Positions 15,345 to 23,726 of a stretch of DNA of 38,037 nucleotides are shown here, in pieces. Below the pieces are notes generated by a model. The model was given only the letters and a program-made list of their open reading frames with translations, ran no database searches and was not told the origin of the DNA. Positions within the stretch are counted from its first letter, which is position 1. Each line of letters opens with the position of its first letter. Origin of the DNA: DATAMF01 sp964472565 (GTDB lineage: Bacteria > Chloroflexota > Anaerolineae > Aggregatilineales > Aggregatilineaceae); assembly GCA_964472565.1 (NCBI GenBank), contig CAYYNB010000044.1, positions 1 through 38,037 on the forward strand. Reading direction: 5' to 3'. The position numbers and the translations under genes were made by a program.

Positions 15345-16733
15345 TTAGGGGGTCGTTTTGGGTGCGGCTTCCAGCAGTTTGAAGGCGGGGCGCAGCGGAT
15401 CAACGCCCGGTTTTAGCAGCGAATAGGAAGCCTGGGGGTCTTGCAGATCAATAAATTTCTGACCGCCGAAATTCAGATTCCACAGCATCATCACGCCGAC
15501 ATAGGGCAGGCTCTGGCCGATCTCAAACGCGCGCATCACATAATTGGCCTGCTGATCTTCGGTCAGCCATTGGATATAAGGCGGATCGGCGGGCGGCGGG
15601 GCCGGTTCGCCTTCTTCCGTCATAAACCCGTCCCAGGTTCCCCAGCCGAATTCCGTCGCCCAGAGCTGGTGCGTAGAATCGCCATATTCCTGCATGATGG
15701 CGTGATAATCTTCGAGCGTATCCAGGAAAAACCAGGATGGATGCTCGTTGTAGGCCGGGGTGCCGGTCACACAGCAGCGCGCGTCGGGGGGATTCGCGGC
15801 CCCATACGGGTGAACGCCCACAGCGATATTCTGATAAGCCCCGTTGTTCAACCCGGCATCATACATCTGGCGCAAAAACTGGCGATCATCCACTGCCGTT
15901 GTGCCATCGTTGATACCCGTCGGAGCCAACCCCGCCGTGACGATCAGGGGGTGCTGTCCACCTTCCCCAGCCCGGATCGCGTTGTAGGCGACATTAAAAT
16001 AGCGCATATACTCCGCGCCGCTGATCGTGCCGCCGTTCCATTCGCGCCGCAGATTCGGTTCGTTCCAGACTTCGATGGCATCAAAATAGGAATTGCCATA
16101 CAGATCGGCGCGCACCTCACCCATCATGCGTGTGATAAAGTTGGCGAGCGCCTGCGGATCGTTGGGCGGCCCTTCTTCTTCGGCTGTCGAACGCGCCCAA
16201 TCGGGAGCTTTCACCAGGCTGATCATCACATTAAAGCCTTCGGCGTCCGCCCGCTGAACATAAATGCGGTAGGTGTAAAACAGGTCGCTGAGGGTGCCCT
16301 GCTGCGGTTCCAGCAAGTCCCAGGCGAACTGGAATTTGATCCACTTGATCCCCAACCGTTTCGCCAACCATAAGCCAAACTCAAAATCTTCCTGTGACAG
16401 GTTGGGGTCCATCTGCACGCCCATCACATCAGCGCGATAGGTGGGCAGCGGCGTCGGGCTGATCGTCGGCGTCCCCGGTGATCCGGTTGGCGTCGGGGTG
16501 AGCGTAGGAAGCAGCTTCGTGGGAGAGGGGGTCATGGTTGGTGCCGCCGTTGCTGCCGCGCTGGTTGGCGGGGCGCTGGTGGCTGGTGCCGCCGTGATGA
16601 CCGGCCCATAAGCCGGTGTCGGGGTTGGATTCTGGGCGAGGTCTTGAGCGGCAGTCGTCGCGCCCCAGGCCATAACCATCAGGCCGGTTGCCATCAAGAC
16701 GATCCACAACGCGCGTTTTACATAGCTAAACAT
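15345..16733 (-). CDS. Secreted glycosidase-like protein (GH-A clan)
   Basis: A 462-residue exported protein. The signal peptide ends near TTAAQ (residue 30) with no lipobox. A Thr/Pro/Ala-rich spacer (about 36-98) leads to an alpha/beta-barrel glycosidase domain (about 103-455). Candidate acid/base Glu225 lies in VWNEPN and candidate nucleophile Glu361 in ATEFGWG, as in GH39/GH5-like clan GH-A enzymes. Residues 133-141 (KFQFAWDLL) and 305-310 (VGVHPY) fit barrel strands. The substrate is unknown. I start at the ATG at 16733; the open frame extends upstream through the kinase gene's 3' end but without signals. It sits 43 bases after the PAS histidine kinase gene on the same strand, so the two may be co-expressed. 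Confidence 0.8.
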   Translation of the reverse strand: MFSYVKRALWIVLMATGLMVMAWGATTAAQDLAQNPTPTPAYGPVITAAPATSAPPTSAAATAAPTMTPSPTKLLPTLTPTPTGSPGTPTISPTPLPTYRADVMGVQMDPNLSQEDFEFGLWLAKRLGIKWIKFQFAWDLLEPQQGTLSDLFYTYRIYVQRADAEGFNVMISLVKAPDWARSTAEEEGPPNDPQALANFITRMMGEVRADLYGNSYFDAIEVWNEPNLRREWNGGTISGAEYMRYFNVAYNAIRAGEGGQHPLIVTAGLAPTGINDGTTAVDDRQFLRQMYDAGLNNGAYQNIAVGVHPYGAANPPDARCCVTGTPAYNEHPSWFFLDTLEDYHAIMQEYGDSTHQLWATEFGWGTWDGFMTEEGEPAPPPADPPYIQWLTEDQQANYVMRAFEIGQSLPYVGVMMLWNLNFGGQKFIDLQDPQASYSLLKPGVDPLRPAFKLLEAAPKTTP

Positions 16734-16776
16734 ATGGCCCTCTGACGGATCGAAACCGAAACACAGGGAATATAGT

Positions 16777-19700
16777 TTAACTGGCGTTAATCGGCAAAAA
16801 GACCCGGAAGGTGCTGCCCTGGCCGAGCGTGCTTTCAGCGGTAATCGTGCCGTGATGCGCTTCGATAATCTTCTTGGCAATCGACAGCCCCAACCCGATC
16901 CGGCGGCTGGTGCGCGAATGATCGGCCCGGTAGAAACGCTCGAAGATATGCGGAAGATCGGCCTCACCGATCCCCATGCCGGTATCGCTGATTTCGATCA
17001 TAATGTGGCCGTCCTGCACCCCCGTGCAGAAGGTAATGATCCCCGGCCCCGGCGTATATTTCACCGCGTTGTCCACAATATTCATAATCGCGCGCTGTAA
17101 ATGCGTCTGGTCGGACATCACCGAGGGTAGATTTTGCGCCAGGTTCGTCACCAGGGCCAGATTCGCCTGTTCGACCTGGACCGCCAGGCGCGTGCAGATG
17201 TTATGCAGCAGGTAATTCACATCAATGGATTGGAAGACAAAATCCAGCCCGCTGTCCAGCCGCGACATGGTGATCAACCCTTCGACCAGACTCTGGAGAT
17301 AGGCAATCTGCTTATCAAGCAAGTTCAGGTGGCTTTTTTGTTTAGCCGGATCATGAACCTGATTCAGCAAATAGAGGCTGGTGTTGATGACAGACAGGGC
17401 CGTTCCGAATTCGTGCGACGAATCGCGGATAAAGTCGGCCAGCATCTTGACCCGGTTTTTTTCGATTTCCAACTGCACCGCCTGCTGTTCGGCAGCCTTC
17501 CGCGCGGTGACATCGCGCCCCACCACCACCAGCCCCTTCCGGCTGCCATCCTCGTTAAACAACGGCACCTTGATGATGTCAAACACGCGATATGTGCCAT
17601 CCGGCAGCGGAATTTCCTCTTCACCCTGCGTTGTCCTGCCGGCGTTCCAGGCGCGTTCGTCCGTCTCCATGCAGCCTAAAAAGGCGTCACGGTAAAACGG
17701 CGTATAGGCGGCCAGATCAGCATCCGTTTGGTCCACATAATTGACACCTTCAAGCTGGAACACCTTGAGATCGGCGTCATTCGCGACCAGCCAGCGCCCA
17801 ATACCATCTTTCACACATATGATGTCCGGCGTCGCGTTGATCAGTGTGCGCAGCCATTCTTCGCGCTGGCTCAGCCGTTCTTCTATTAACTTACGCTGGG
17901 TGATGTCAGTCGAGACACCCAGCACATATTCCACTTCGCCATCGGGTGAAAAAAGCGGCACCTTATGCGCCTGATACCAATAGACTTCGTTTGAACCGGA
18001 CGCGGTGATCGATTCTTCGAGCACCAACAGCGGTTCGCCGCTGTCAAACACCTGTTGATCCTGCTGGCGATAATATTCCACCTGGGCACGATTGAGGTTG
18101 ATATCCTCGTCGCGTTTGCCCAACAGCGCCTGAAACGTGCTGCCGTGCCGTTCGGCCATCGCTTTATTCACCATCGTGTAGCGCCCATCCCGATCTTTGG
18201 CGAAAATCAGGTTCGGGATCGAGTCGATGACCTGATAGAGGAACGCTTTCTGGACGCGCAGTGCCTGCTCAACGGCTCTGCGATCCGTGATGTCGGTATT
18301 CGTCCCCAACACACGGATCGCCTGGCCATTGGGCGCACGGGTGATGCTGCCGCGCCCCAACAGCCACCGTTTGCTGCCGTTTTTGTGTTCAAACTGCTGG
18401 ATAAACTCAATCGCGGTGCCGTCACCCTGCAACTGGTCACGCACCAGTTGGATCGTCGCGGCACGCGTGGCGGGCGTGAGCAACCGGAGCCACATATCGA
18501 TGCTGTCTTCAATTTCATCCGGCGCATAGCCCAACATCGCCTTGATGCTGGCATCGACATAAAGGCTGCCGGTCAGGGGGTTATAATCAAACATCCCGGT
18601 ACGTCCGGCCCCAGCCGCCATTTCATAGCGCTGCTTGGCTTCGCGCAGGGCTTCTTCGGCCAGCTTGCGCTGCGTGATATCCTGCGATGCGCCATAAATA
18701 CGGACCACGCGTTTTTGGTCTTCATCCCAGATCGGTTTGCCATAAGTGCGCAGCCAGCGCAGTTCACCCTGCCGCGTCATAATGCGCAGATCGGTGACAT
18801 CCATTTCACCGCGCAGCAACCGGCTGTAGCGCTCATGCGCCTTGTTCATATCGTCCGGATGAATCAGCCGGGCGCGTCTGCCGGCATCCAGCAGTTCGGC
18901 CTGACTTAAGCCGGTAATCCGCTGCGCCGCCCCGGTGGTCCATTCGGGGACGGTATGACCGTCCGGCTCCACCCGGTAACTGAACGCATAGTCGGAGCTG
19001 ATCTCTGAAATAATGCGGTAGCGCTCTTCGCTCTCGCGCAGCGCAGCTTCGGCCCGTTCGCGTTCGGCGATCTCCCGCTGCAACTGTTCATTCGCCGCGC
19101 TCAGTTCGGCGGTACGCTCTTGCACGCGGCGTTCCAGCAGTTCCCGCGCTTCCAGCAAGGCCTGCTGGTGCTGGATCAGGTCGCTGATGTCGTGGCCGAC
19201 CACCTGATACACCACCAGGGTACGCGCCTCATCATAGATTCCCCGGATCGTCCACTGCTGCCACCGTCCCCCGATCTCTAAGGTGACGGTCTGAACAAGC
19301 GGCGGGGTCGCTGCGGGTCCGGTTTGAAGCTGGGCTTGAATAACCGCCGCCGCATCGCCTACAATCGCAAAAAAATTATCGCTGATCAAAGCTTCGGGCG
19401 ACCTGCCAAAATAACGGCCAAACGCGGCGTTGACAAAGGTCAGGGTTCCGTCCGCCAAAAAGCGGCAGATCAGTTCCGTCTGATCTTCAACCACTGCGCG
19501 ATAGTGGGCCTCCGAGGTCCGCAGGGCGCGTTCGAGCAGCAGGCGTTCAATAATTTCGTTTTCCAACACCGTGTTGAGCCGGGCTAGCGCGTCGGTGCGT
19601 TCGTTGACGCGCTTCTCCATTTCGGCATGCGCATTCTGAATCAACCGGATCAGCGGTTTGATGCTGCTGATACCCAGCACCAGCAGGATCGAAATAAACA

Positions 19701-19911
19701 AACCGAGGACTTCCGCATTGAGACTGAAATCCGAATTATCGCTGACTAGGCCAACAAAAAAAGCGATACGCCGCAGCGCCATCAGCAAGACGGCCAAAGC
19801 TATCAACAGCCAGGCGCGCTGGTGCCCAGTGAAGGGGATCAGGCGCAGCACCAGAATCGCAGCCATCAACTGGAGAAGTATCGAGATAATGAGGATAATT
19901 TGTAGTACCAC
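16777..19911 (-). CDS. Membrane multi-PAS sensor histidine kinase
   Basis: A 1044-residue sensor kinase. Three membrane helices (about 2-25, 33-55, 68-84) and a coiled coil (about 90-133) precede five PAS/PAC units (about 133-248, 293-412, 420-540, 550-670, 680-800), recognised from their repeated endings such as GASQDIT and GRDVT. The transmitter follows: H box with His833 in DSSHEFGTALSVI, N box NIVDNAVKYTPG, DTGMGIG, and GLGLSIAKKI. The H box has G and A where HELRTPL is usual. There is no receiver domain and no response regulator gene nearby, so its partner is elsewhere. The GTG start at 19911 is supported by GGAG nine bases upstream. The ligand is unknown. Confidence 0.92.
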   Translation of the reverse strand: MVLQIILIISILLQLMAAILVLRLIPFTGHQRAWLLIALAVLLMALRRIAFFVGLVSDNSDFSLNAEVLGLFISILLVLGISSIKPLIRLIQNAHAEMEKRVNERTDALARLNTVLENEIIERLLLERALRTSEAHYRAVVEDQTELICRFLADGTLTFVNAAFGRYFGRSPEALISDNFFAIVGDAAAVIQAQLQTGPAATPPLVQTVTLEIGGRWQQWTIRGIYDEARTLVVYQVVGHDISDLIQHQQALLEARELLERRVQERTAELSAANEQLQREIAERERAEAALRESEERYRIISEISSDYAFSYRVEPDGHTVPEWTTGAAQRITGLSQAELLDAGRRARLIHPDDMNKAHERYSRLLRGEMDVTDLRIMTRQGELRWLRTYGKPIWDEDQKRVVRIYGASQDITQRKLAEEALREAKQRYEMAAGAGRTGMFDYNPLTGSLYVDASIKAMLGYAPDEIEDSIDMWLRLLTPATRAATIQLVRDQLQGDGTAIEFIQQFEHKNGSKRWLLGRGSITRAPNGQAIRVLGTNTDITDRRAVEQALRVQKAFLYQVIDSIPNLIFAKDRDGRYTMVNKAMAERHGSTFQALLGKRDEDINLNRAQVEYYRQQDQQVFDSGEPLLVLEESITASGSNEVYWYQAHKVPLFSPDGEVEYVLGVSTDITQRKLIEERLSQREEWLRTLINATPDIICVKDGIGRWLVANDADLKVFQLEGVNYVDQTDADLAAYTPFYRDAFLGCMETDERAWNAGRTTQGEEEIPLPDGTYRVFDIIKVPLFNEDGSRKGLVVVGRDVTARKAAEQQAVQLEIEKNRVKMLADFIRDSSHEFGTALSVINTSLYLLNQVHDPAKQKSHLNLLDKQIAYLQSLVEGLITMSRLDSGLDFVFQSIDVNYLLHNICTRLAVQVEQANLALVTNLAQNLPSVMSDQTHLQRAIMNIVDNAVKYTPGPGIITFCTGVQDGHIMIEISDTGMGIGEADLPHIFERFYRADHSRTSRRIGLGLSIAKKIIEAHHGTITAESTLGQGSTFRVFLPINAS

Positions 19912-19944
19912 GCCCCGCTCCGGCCCTGCTAGGAGTTGTGCTTC

Positions 19945-19961
19945 TACTTTATACCAAAGTA
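19945..19961. promoter_or_regulatory. Small inverted repeat in the kinase/AKR intergenic region
   Basis: TACTTT-ATACC-AAAGTA lies 34 bases upstream of the kinase start. On the - strand it overlaps a TATAAA that could be a -10 box, with TTGTCT 15 bases before it. This is a weak promoter/operator candidate. Confidence 0.3.
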
Positions 19962-20084
19962 AACATTAAGACAACATTGTGTATCTATTAAGAAATGAGC
20001 TAACATATCAAAAAACACATTGGCAGATCAGCCGGTGCGGAATGAGAATCAATTACAAAACATCTTTTCAGAAAGGGCTGCTAT

Positions 20085-21065
20085 ATGGATTACCGTAAGT
20101 TAGGCCGCACCGGGTTAAAAGTGAGCGAGTTATGCCTAGGTACCATGACCTTTCGCTGGACCAGCACCGAAGAACAGTCATATCAGGTGTTGGATCGTGC
20201 CTGGGACGCCGGGATCAACTTTATCGACACCGCCAATGTGTATAGTTTTTGGGCACCGGGCAATGAAGTCGGCACCGCCGAGCGGATCATTGGTAACTGG
20301 CTGCGCCATAAGCCGCGCGAACAGGTGATCATCGCGACGAAGGTGCGCGGGCGGATGTGGCCGGGACCGACGGGCGAAGGGCTGAGCCGCCAGCATATCC
20401 TGCGCGCCGTCGATGACAGCCTGCGCCGCCTGCAAACCGACTATATTGATCTCTACCAGGCTCACCACCCCGACTGGGATACCCCGCTGGAAGAGACGCT
20501 GCGCGCGCTGGACGATCTCATCACGGCGGGCAAGGTGCGGTATATCGGCGCGAGCAATTATGCATCGTGGCACCTGACGAAAGCCCTGTGGATCAGCGAT
20601 AAATTCCAGTGGGCACGGTTTGAGAGCATCCAGCCGCATTATCACCTGCTCAACCGGGCCGAAGTCGAACCGGACCTGGCTGCGCTGTGCCTGGATCAAG
20701 ACGTCGGCATGATTCCCTACAGCCCATTGGCGGGCGGTTTTCTGACCGGCAAATATACCCGCGACCATACCCCCTCGGATGCGCGCGGCGCGGGCAGTAA
20801 CCGCATGGAGCGCTATCGCACTGAACAAAATTTCGCGCTGCTGGACGCCCTGCGCGAGATGGGCCAGGCGCGCGGCAAAACGATCACACAGATGGCGCTG
20901 GGCTGGCTGCTGACACTGCCCTATATCACCGCGCCGATTATCGGGGCGAACACGGTGGAACAGTTAGATGAATCGTTGGGGGCGGCGGGGCTGCGTTTGA
21001 GCGATGAGGATATGCAGCGTCTTGATGATTTGACCGGCAGAGATCGTAACTGGTTCCGGCGCTAA
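20085..21065 (+). CDS. Aldo/keto reductase
   Basis: A 326-residue NADPH-dependent oxidoreductase of the AKR superfamily (YajO/Kv-beta-like group). It begins MDYRKLGRTGLKVSELCLGT. The catalytic tetrad is present: Asp48 and Tyr53 (FIDTANVYS), Lys86 (IIATKV) and His127 (LYQAHHPD). The cofactor-binding end is IIGANTVEQL. The physiological substrate cannot be inferred. AAAGGG lies eight bases before the ATG. The gene is transcribed divergently from the kinase and convergently with the exonuclease. Confidence 0.93.
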   Translation: MDYRKLGRTGLKVSELCLGTMTFRWTSTEEQSYQVLDRAWDAGINFIDTANVYSFWAPGNEVGTAERIIGNWLRHKPREQVIIATKVRGRMWPGPTGEGLSRQHILRAVDDSLRRLQTDYIDLYQAHHPDWDTPLEETLRALDDLITAGKVRYIGASNYASWHLTKALWISDKFQWARFESIQPHYHLLNRAEVEPDLAALCLDQDVGMIPYSPLAGGFLTGKYTRDHTPSDARGAGSNRMERYRTEQNFALLDALREMGQARGKTITQMALGWLLTLPYITAPIIGANTVEQLDESLGAAGLRLSDEDMQRLDDLTGRDRNWFRR

Positions 21066-21074
21066 CCGGATCGG

Positions 21075-21100
21075 GCAGGGATGGCGTGTGTCATCCCTGC
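21075..21100. terminator. Convergent-gene hairpin
   Basis: GCAGGGATG (21075-21083), 8-base loop, CATCCCTGC (21092-21100), between the aldo/keto reductase stop and the exonuclease stop. No clear U tract on either strand. Confidence 0.5.
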
Positions 21101-21116
21101 TGCTTGTCGCGTGAAT

Positions 21117-21608
21117 TTATTGCTTGTAGTTTTCTGCCATTTTTTGGATCAAGTGCAGCGTCAGCACGCAGTCATCTACCGCGCTGTGCGCGCGCCCAAC
21201 AAAAACCGCTTCATGGGCGCACGCCTCGGTCAACCTGAACCAGCGGAAATCATTCCCTTTTCGGACGCCGCGAAACTGGGCATACTGCTTCATCGCGCAC
21301 ATCCATTCAGCGGGTTCGATCAGCGGCTTTTTGTAGCGCCGACACGTTTGTTCCAAAATTTTACGATCAAAGTCGGCATTATAGACGACCACACAGCGCC
21401 CGCTCAGAACCGCCGCGAGTTGATCGTAGACGCCGGGAAAGCCGGGGGCATCAATCAAGTGGGCAGCAGTGAGGCCGTGGACAGCCTGGGCTTCAGGCGA
21501 AATCGGATGAACAGGTTTGACCAGGGTGCTGATCAGCACTTCCCCACTGTGATCCACCACCCCAAGCTGCACGATCTCATCCGTTTTGCCGATGCCGGTG
21601 GTTTCGGT
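21117..21608 (-). CDS. DEDDh 3'-5' exonuclease, N-terminus in gap
   Basis: A DnaQ/RNase T-like exonuclease domain. The coding frame runs to the edge of the N gap at 21608, where it begins TETTGIGKTDEIVQLGVVD, so the first catalytic Asp of DTETTG and the start codon are missing in the gap. Remaining motifs are HPISPEAQAVHGLT, VVYNADFDRKIL (ExoII Asp) and RAHSAVDDC (ExoIII His/Asp). A GTG at 21572 would exclude the DTETTG motif and is not the real start. Whether this is a stand-alone exonuclease or the tail of a longer protein cannot be told. 164 codons are visible. Confidence 0.88.
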   Translation of the reverse strand, partial: TETTGIGKTDEIVQLGVVDHSGEVLISTLVKPVHPISPEAQAVHGLTAAHLIDAPGFPGVYDQLAAVLSGRCVVVYNADFDRKILEQTCRRYKKPLIEPAEWMCAMKQYAQFRGVRKGNDFRWFRLTEACAHEAVFVGRAHSAVDDCVLTLHLIQKMAENYKQ

Positions 21609-21708
21609 NNNNNNNNNNNNNNNNNNNNNNNNNNNNNNNNNNNNNNNNNNNNNNNNNNNNNNNNNNNNNNNNNNNNNNNNNNNNNNNNNNNNNNNNNNNN
21701 NNNNNNNN
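21609..21708. other. Assembly gap (100 N)
   Basis: Exactly 100 N, a conventional placeholder for a gap of unknown size. It truncates the 5' end of the exonuclease gene and the 3' end of the hydrolase gene. The real distance and any gene inside are unknown. Confidence 0.99.
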
Positions 21709-22603
21709 CCGGATCGTTGATCCGCGCCCAGTCAATCGCCAGCTTGTGTCCGATGAAACGCCAGACTTCCTCGCTCTTCCAATACCCGGTATGGCTGCCC
21801 AGATTCCACCCGGTCATCCAGTTACCCGCTTTCACTTCGCGATCAATCACGCCCTCTTTTTTGTACGATTCGATAGGTTCCAGCGGAAAACCAATCGCGT
21901 CCTGCCGGTCATACATATTCAGCCACATGCCATATTCCGGCTCCACCTGCACCGGGCAGTCCAGCGCCTCGCGGATGCTTTCTTTGCCGCCGTAGGCATT
22001 CCCGCGCAGCGCATAGACCGCCATCGGCGACCCCATCAGGAACATGTTGTGCAGCGCGAGTTGATAACCATCGAGCAGATGGCTGTGTTTGAGGGCATGA
22101 TCCCACACGAAGTCGGATGCGATCACGCTGCCCAGGCTGTGCCCGATAATACTCAGCGGCGCGTACCCGTTTTCGTCGCGCTCATTGGAACTGGCCTCGC
22201 GCAGCGCCTGCGCGCATTTTTGGACTTCGGCATGAATCGCCTGATAAACCTTGTTGTTCGCATCGCGCTCGTAGGCGGTAACATCGCCCAGCAGCCCGAT
22301 CATATTGCGGCGCATTGTCCGTGACAGACTGAGCCGCCCACGCAGCCCGGCCCGCCCGAACATCACCCGCAGCAGGGCATCCTGCGGCGTTTGCGTCACC
22401 GGATCCCAGCAGACGCACTCGAAGCGCAGCGCCTGTTTGCCTTTGGCGGCGCGGCGCAAATCTTCATCCAGCTTAAAACGCCGGATCACCCGGTCAAATT
22501 CGCGGCGAATCCCATCTTCGAGCGGGCGGCCATACGTTGTCCCCCGATCTCCCCAACCGATGCCATGAATGATCATGATATTGATCGCGCGTGTCACAGC
22601 CAT
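21709..22603 (-). CDS. Alpha/beta hydrolase, C-terminus in gap
   Basis: At least 298 residues of a serine-hydrolase-like protein. The N-terminal strand with INIMIIHGIGWGDRG supplies an oxyanion-type HG motif; the nucleophile elbow is IIGHSLGSV with Ser156; a plausible acid is the Asp in LNMYDRQDAIG. No signal peptide, so it is cytoplasmic. The frame ends at the assembly gap with DWARINDP; the true stop lies in or beyond the gap, and any reading that continues through the N run into the exonuclease gene is artificial. AAAGGAT precedes the ATG. Substrate is unknown. Confidence 0.75.
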
Positions 22604-22719
22604 GTTGTTTATCCTTTTCCCTTGCTTCGCTTCAGTTTAGATCGGATAAGAAAGTTGTTCAAGTCGGGGCGGTTTGATAGATTCTGCCACATTGACTCAG
22701 CTTTTTATAGATTCCTCGA

Positions 22720-22748
22720 TTGCTGCGCATCTGTTCCGCCGCTACAAT
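22720..22748 (+). promoter_or_regulatory. Promoter of the ABC importer operon
   Basis: TTGCTG (22720-22725), 17-base spacer, TACAAT (22743-22748), 52 bases before the binding-protein ATG. No Fur-box palindrome or riboswitch-like structure was recognised in the leader. Confidence 0.55.
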
Positions 22749-22799
22749 CTTAAATGCTTTTTAGGTGTCGCTGTCACACGACTTGAGGAGAAAATTTAG

Positions 22800-23726
22800 A
22801 TGAACCGCTTTTTTCTTGCGCGTGGTTTACTGATCGCCGCCATGACGCTGGGCGCGGTGTTCGGCGTTCCGCCCGCACACGCCCAGGAAGCGCGAACCGT
22901 CACCGATGCGCTGGGCCGCGACGTAACCATCGAAACGCCCCCCCAGCGGGTGGTCGGAATGAGCGCCTCGATCATCGAAATGTTACTGGCGTTGGACATC
23001 ACCCCGCCCGGCGTGACCCTGGGCATCGAAAACCCGGCAGTGGCGAACCTCCCCACCTTTGGGACGGGCTACCAGCCTGATCTCGAAGCCTTAGCCGCGC
23101 TGGAACCCGATCTGATTATTGCCAATGCCCAGCTTCAGGCGCAGTTAATTGACCAGCTTGAAGTGATTGCTCCAACCTTTTTTGTGATGACCATGACCGC
23201 CGCCGACGTGCCCGCCAACATCCGGCTGATCGGGCAAGTGACATGGCACGAGACGAACGCCGACTATCTCGCTCGATCCTACGACGATTTTCTGGCGCTG
23301 GTCGATAACTTAGCGGTTGGCGAAAACGGTCCCAGCGTTCTGATCGTGGTGGGCACGCTGCAACAGCCCAATTTCGGCAAATCCGCGACGTATCTGGGCG
23401 ATATGCTCCGGCGGTTGGGCGGCGTGAATGTGGCCGACGGCGAACCGGACGACGGGCCGTTCCCCGGTTATGCCCAGTTGAGCATCGAAAGTATCCTGGA
23501 AGCCGATCCCGACCTCATTTTCACTGTCACGCGCGGCGGGCCGGGCGCGATCCCGATCCCCGAAGATATGGCTGCGGATGCCACATGGTCGGCGCTGTCG
23601 GCGGTCCAGGCCGGAACCGTGTACGAACTCGATAACCGCCTGTTCCTGGAAGCGCCCGGCCCGCGTTTCACCGAGGCGCTGCTGCAACTCTATGCGCTCT
23701 TTTTCGGCGGCACGACCGGCGAATAA
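22800..23726 (+). CDS. ABC importer substrate-binding protein (Fe/B12 type)
   Basis: A 308-residue exported binding protein of the siderophore/heme/cobalamin class (Peripla_BP_2 fold, FecB/BtuF-like). A signal peptide ends at AHA before QEARTV; the mature part starts VTDALGRDVTIETPPQRVV, a class signature, and includes LEALAALEPDLIIAN. There is no lipobox Cys, unusual if the cell has a single membrane, since binding proteins of such cells are normally lipid-anchored. The leader GAGGAG ribosome site is strong. TAATG overlap joins it to the permease gene. The ligand (iron chelate, heme or B12) cannot be decided. Confidence 0.9.
   Translation: MNRFFLARGLLIAAMTLGAVFGVPPAHAQEARTVTDALGRDVTIETPPQRVVGMSASIIEMLLALDITPPGVTLGIENPAVANLPTFGTGYQPDLEALAALEPDLIIANAQLQAQLIDQLEVIAPTFFVMTMTAADVPANIRLIGQVTWHETNADYLARSYDDFLALVDNLAVGENGPSVLIVVGTLQQPNFGKSATYLGDMLRRLGGVNVADGEPDDGPFPGYAQLSIESILEADPDLIFTVTRGGPGAIPIPEDMAADATWSALSAVQAGTVYELDNRLFLEAPGPRFTEALLQLYALFFGGTTGE

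Noticed and set aside
18055..18909. 284-codon + strand frame inside the histidine kinase gene
   Set aside because: Shadow of the kinase, whose PAS and transmitter domains on the - strand are continuous.
21533..22603. Single 356-codon protein spanning the N gap
   Set aside because: The part beyond the N run is the exonuclease gene read in a wrong frame; the join depends only on the arbitrary length of the gap.
22604..22799. Cobalamin riboswitch or Fur box ahead of the ABC importer
   Set aside because: The leader after the inferred promoter is only about 45 bases and shows no B12-box or Fur-box pattern.
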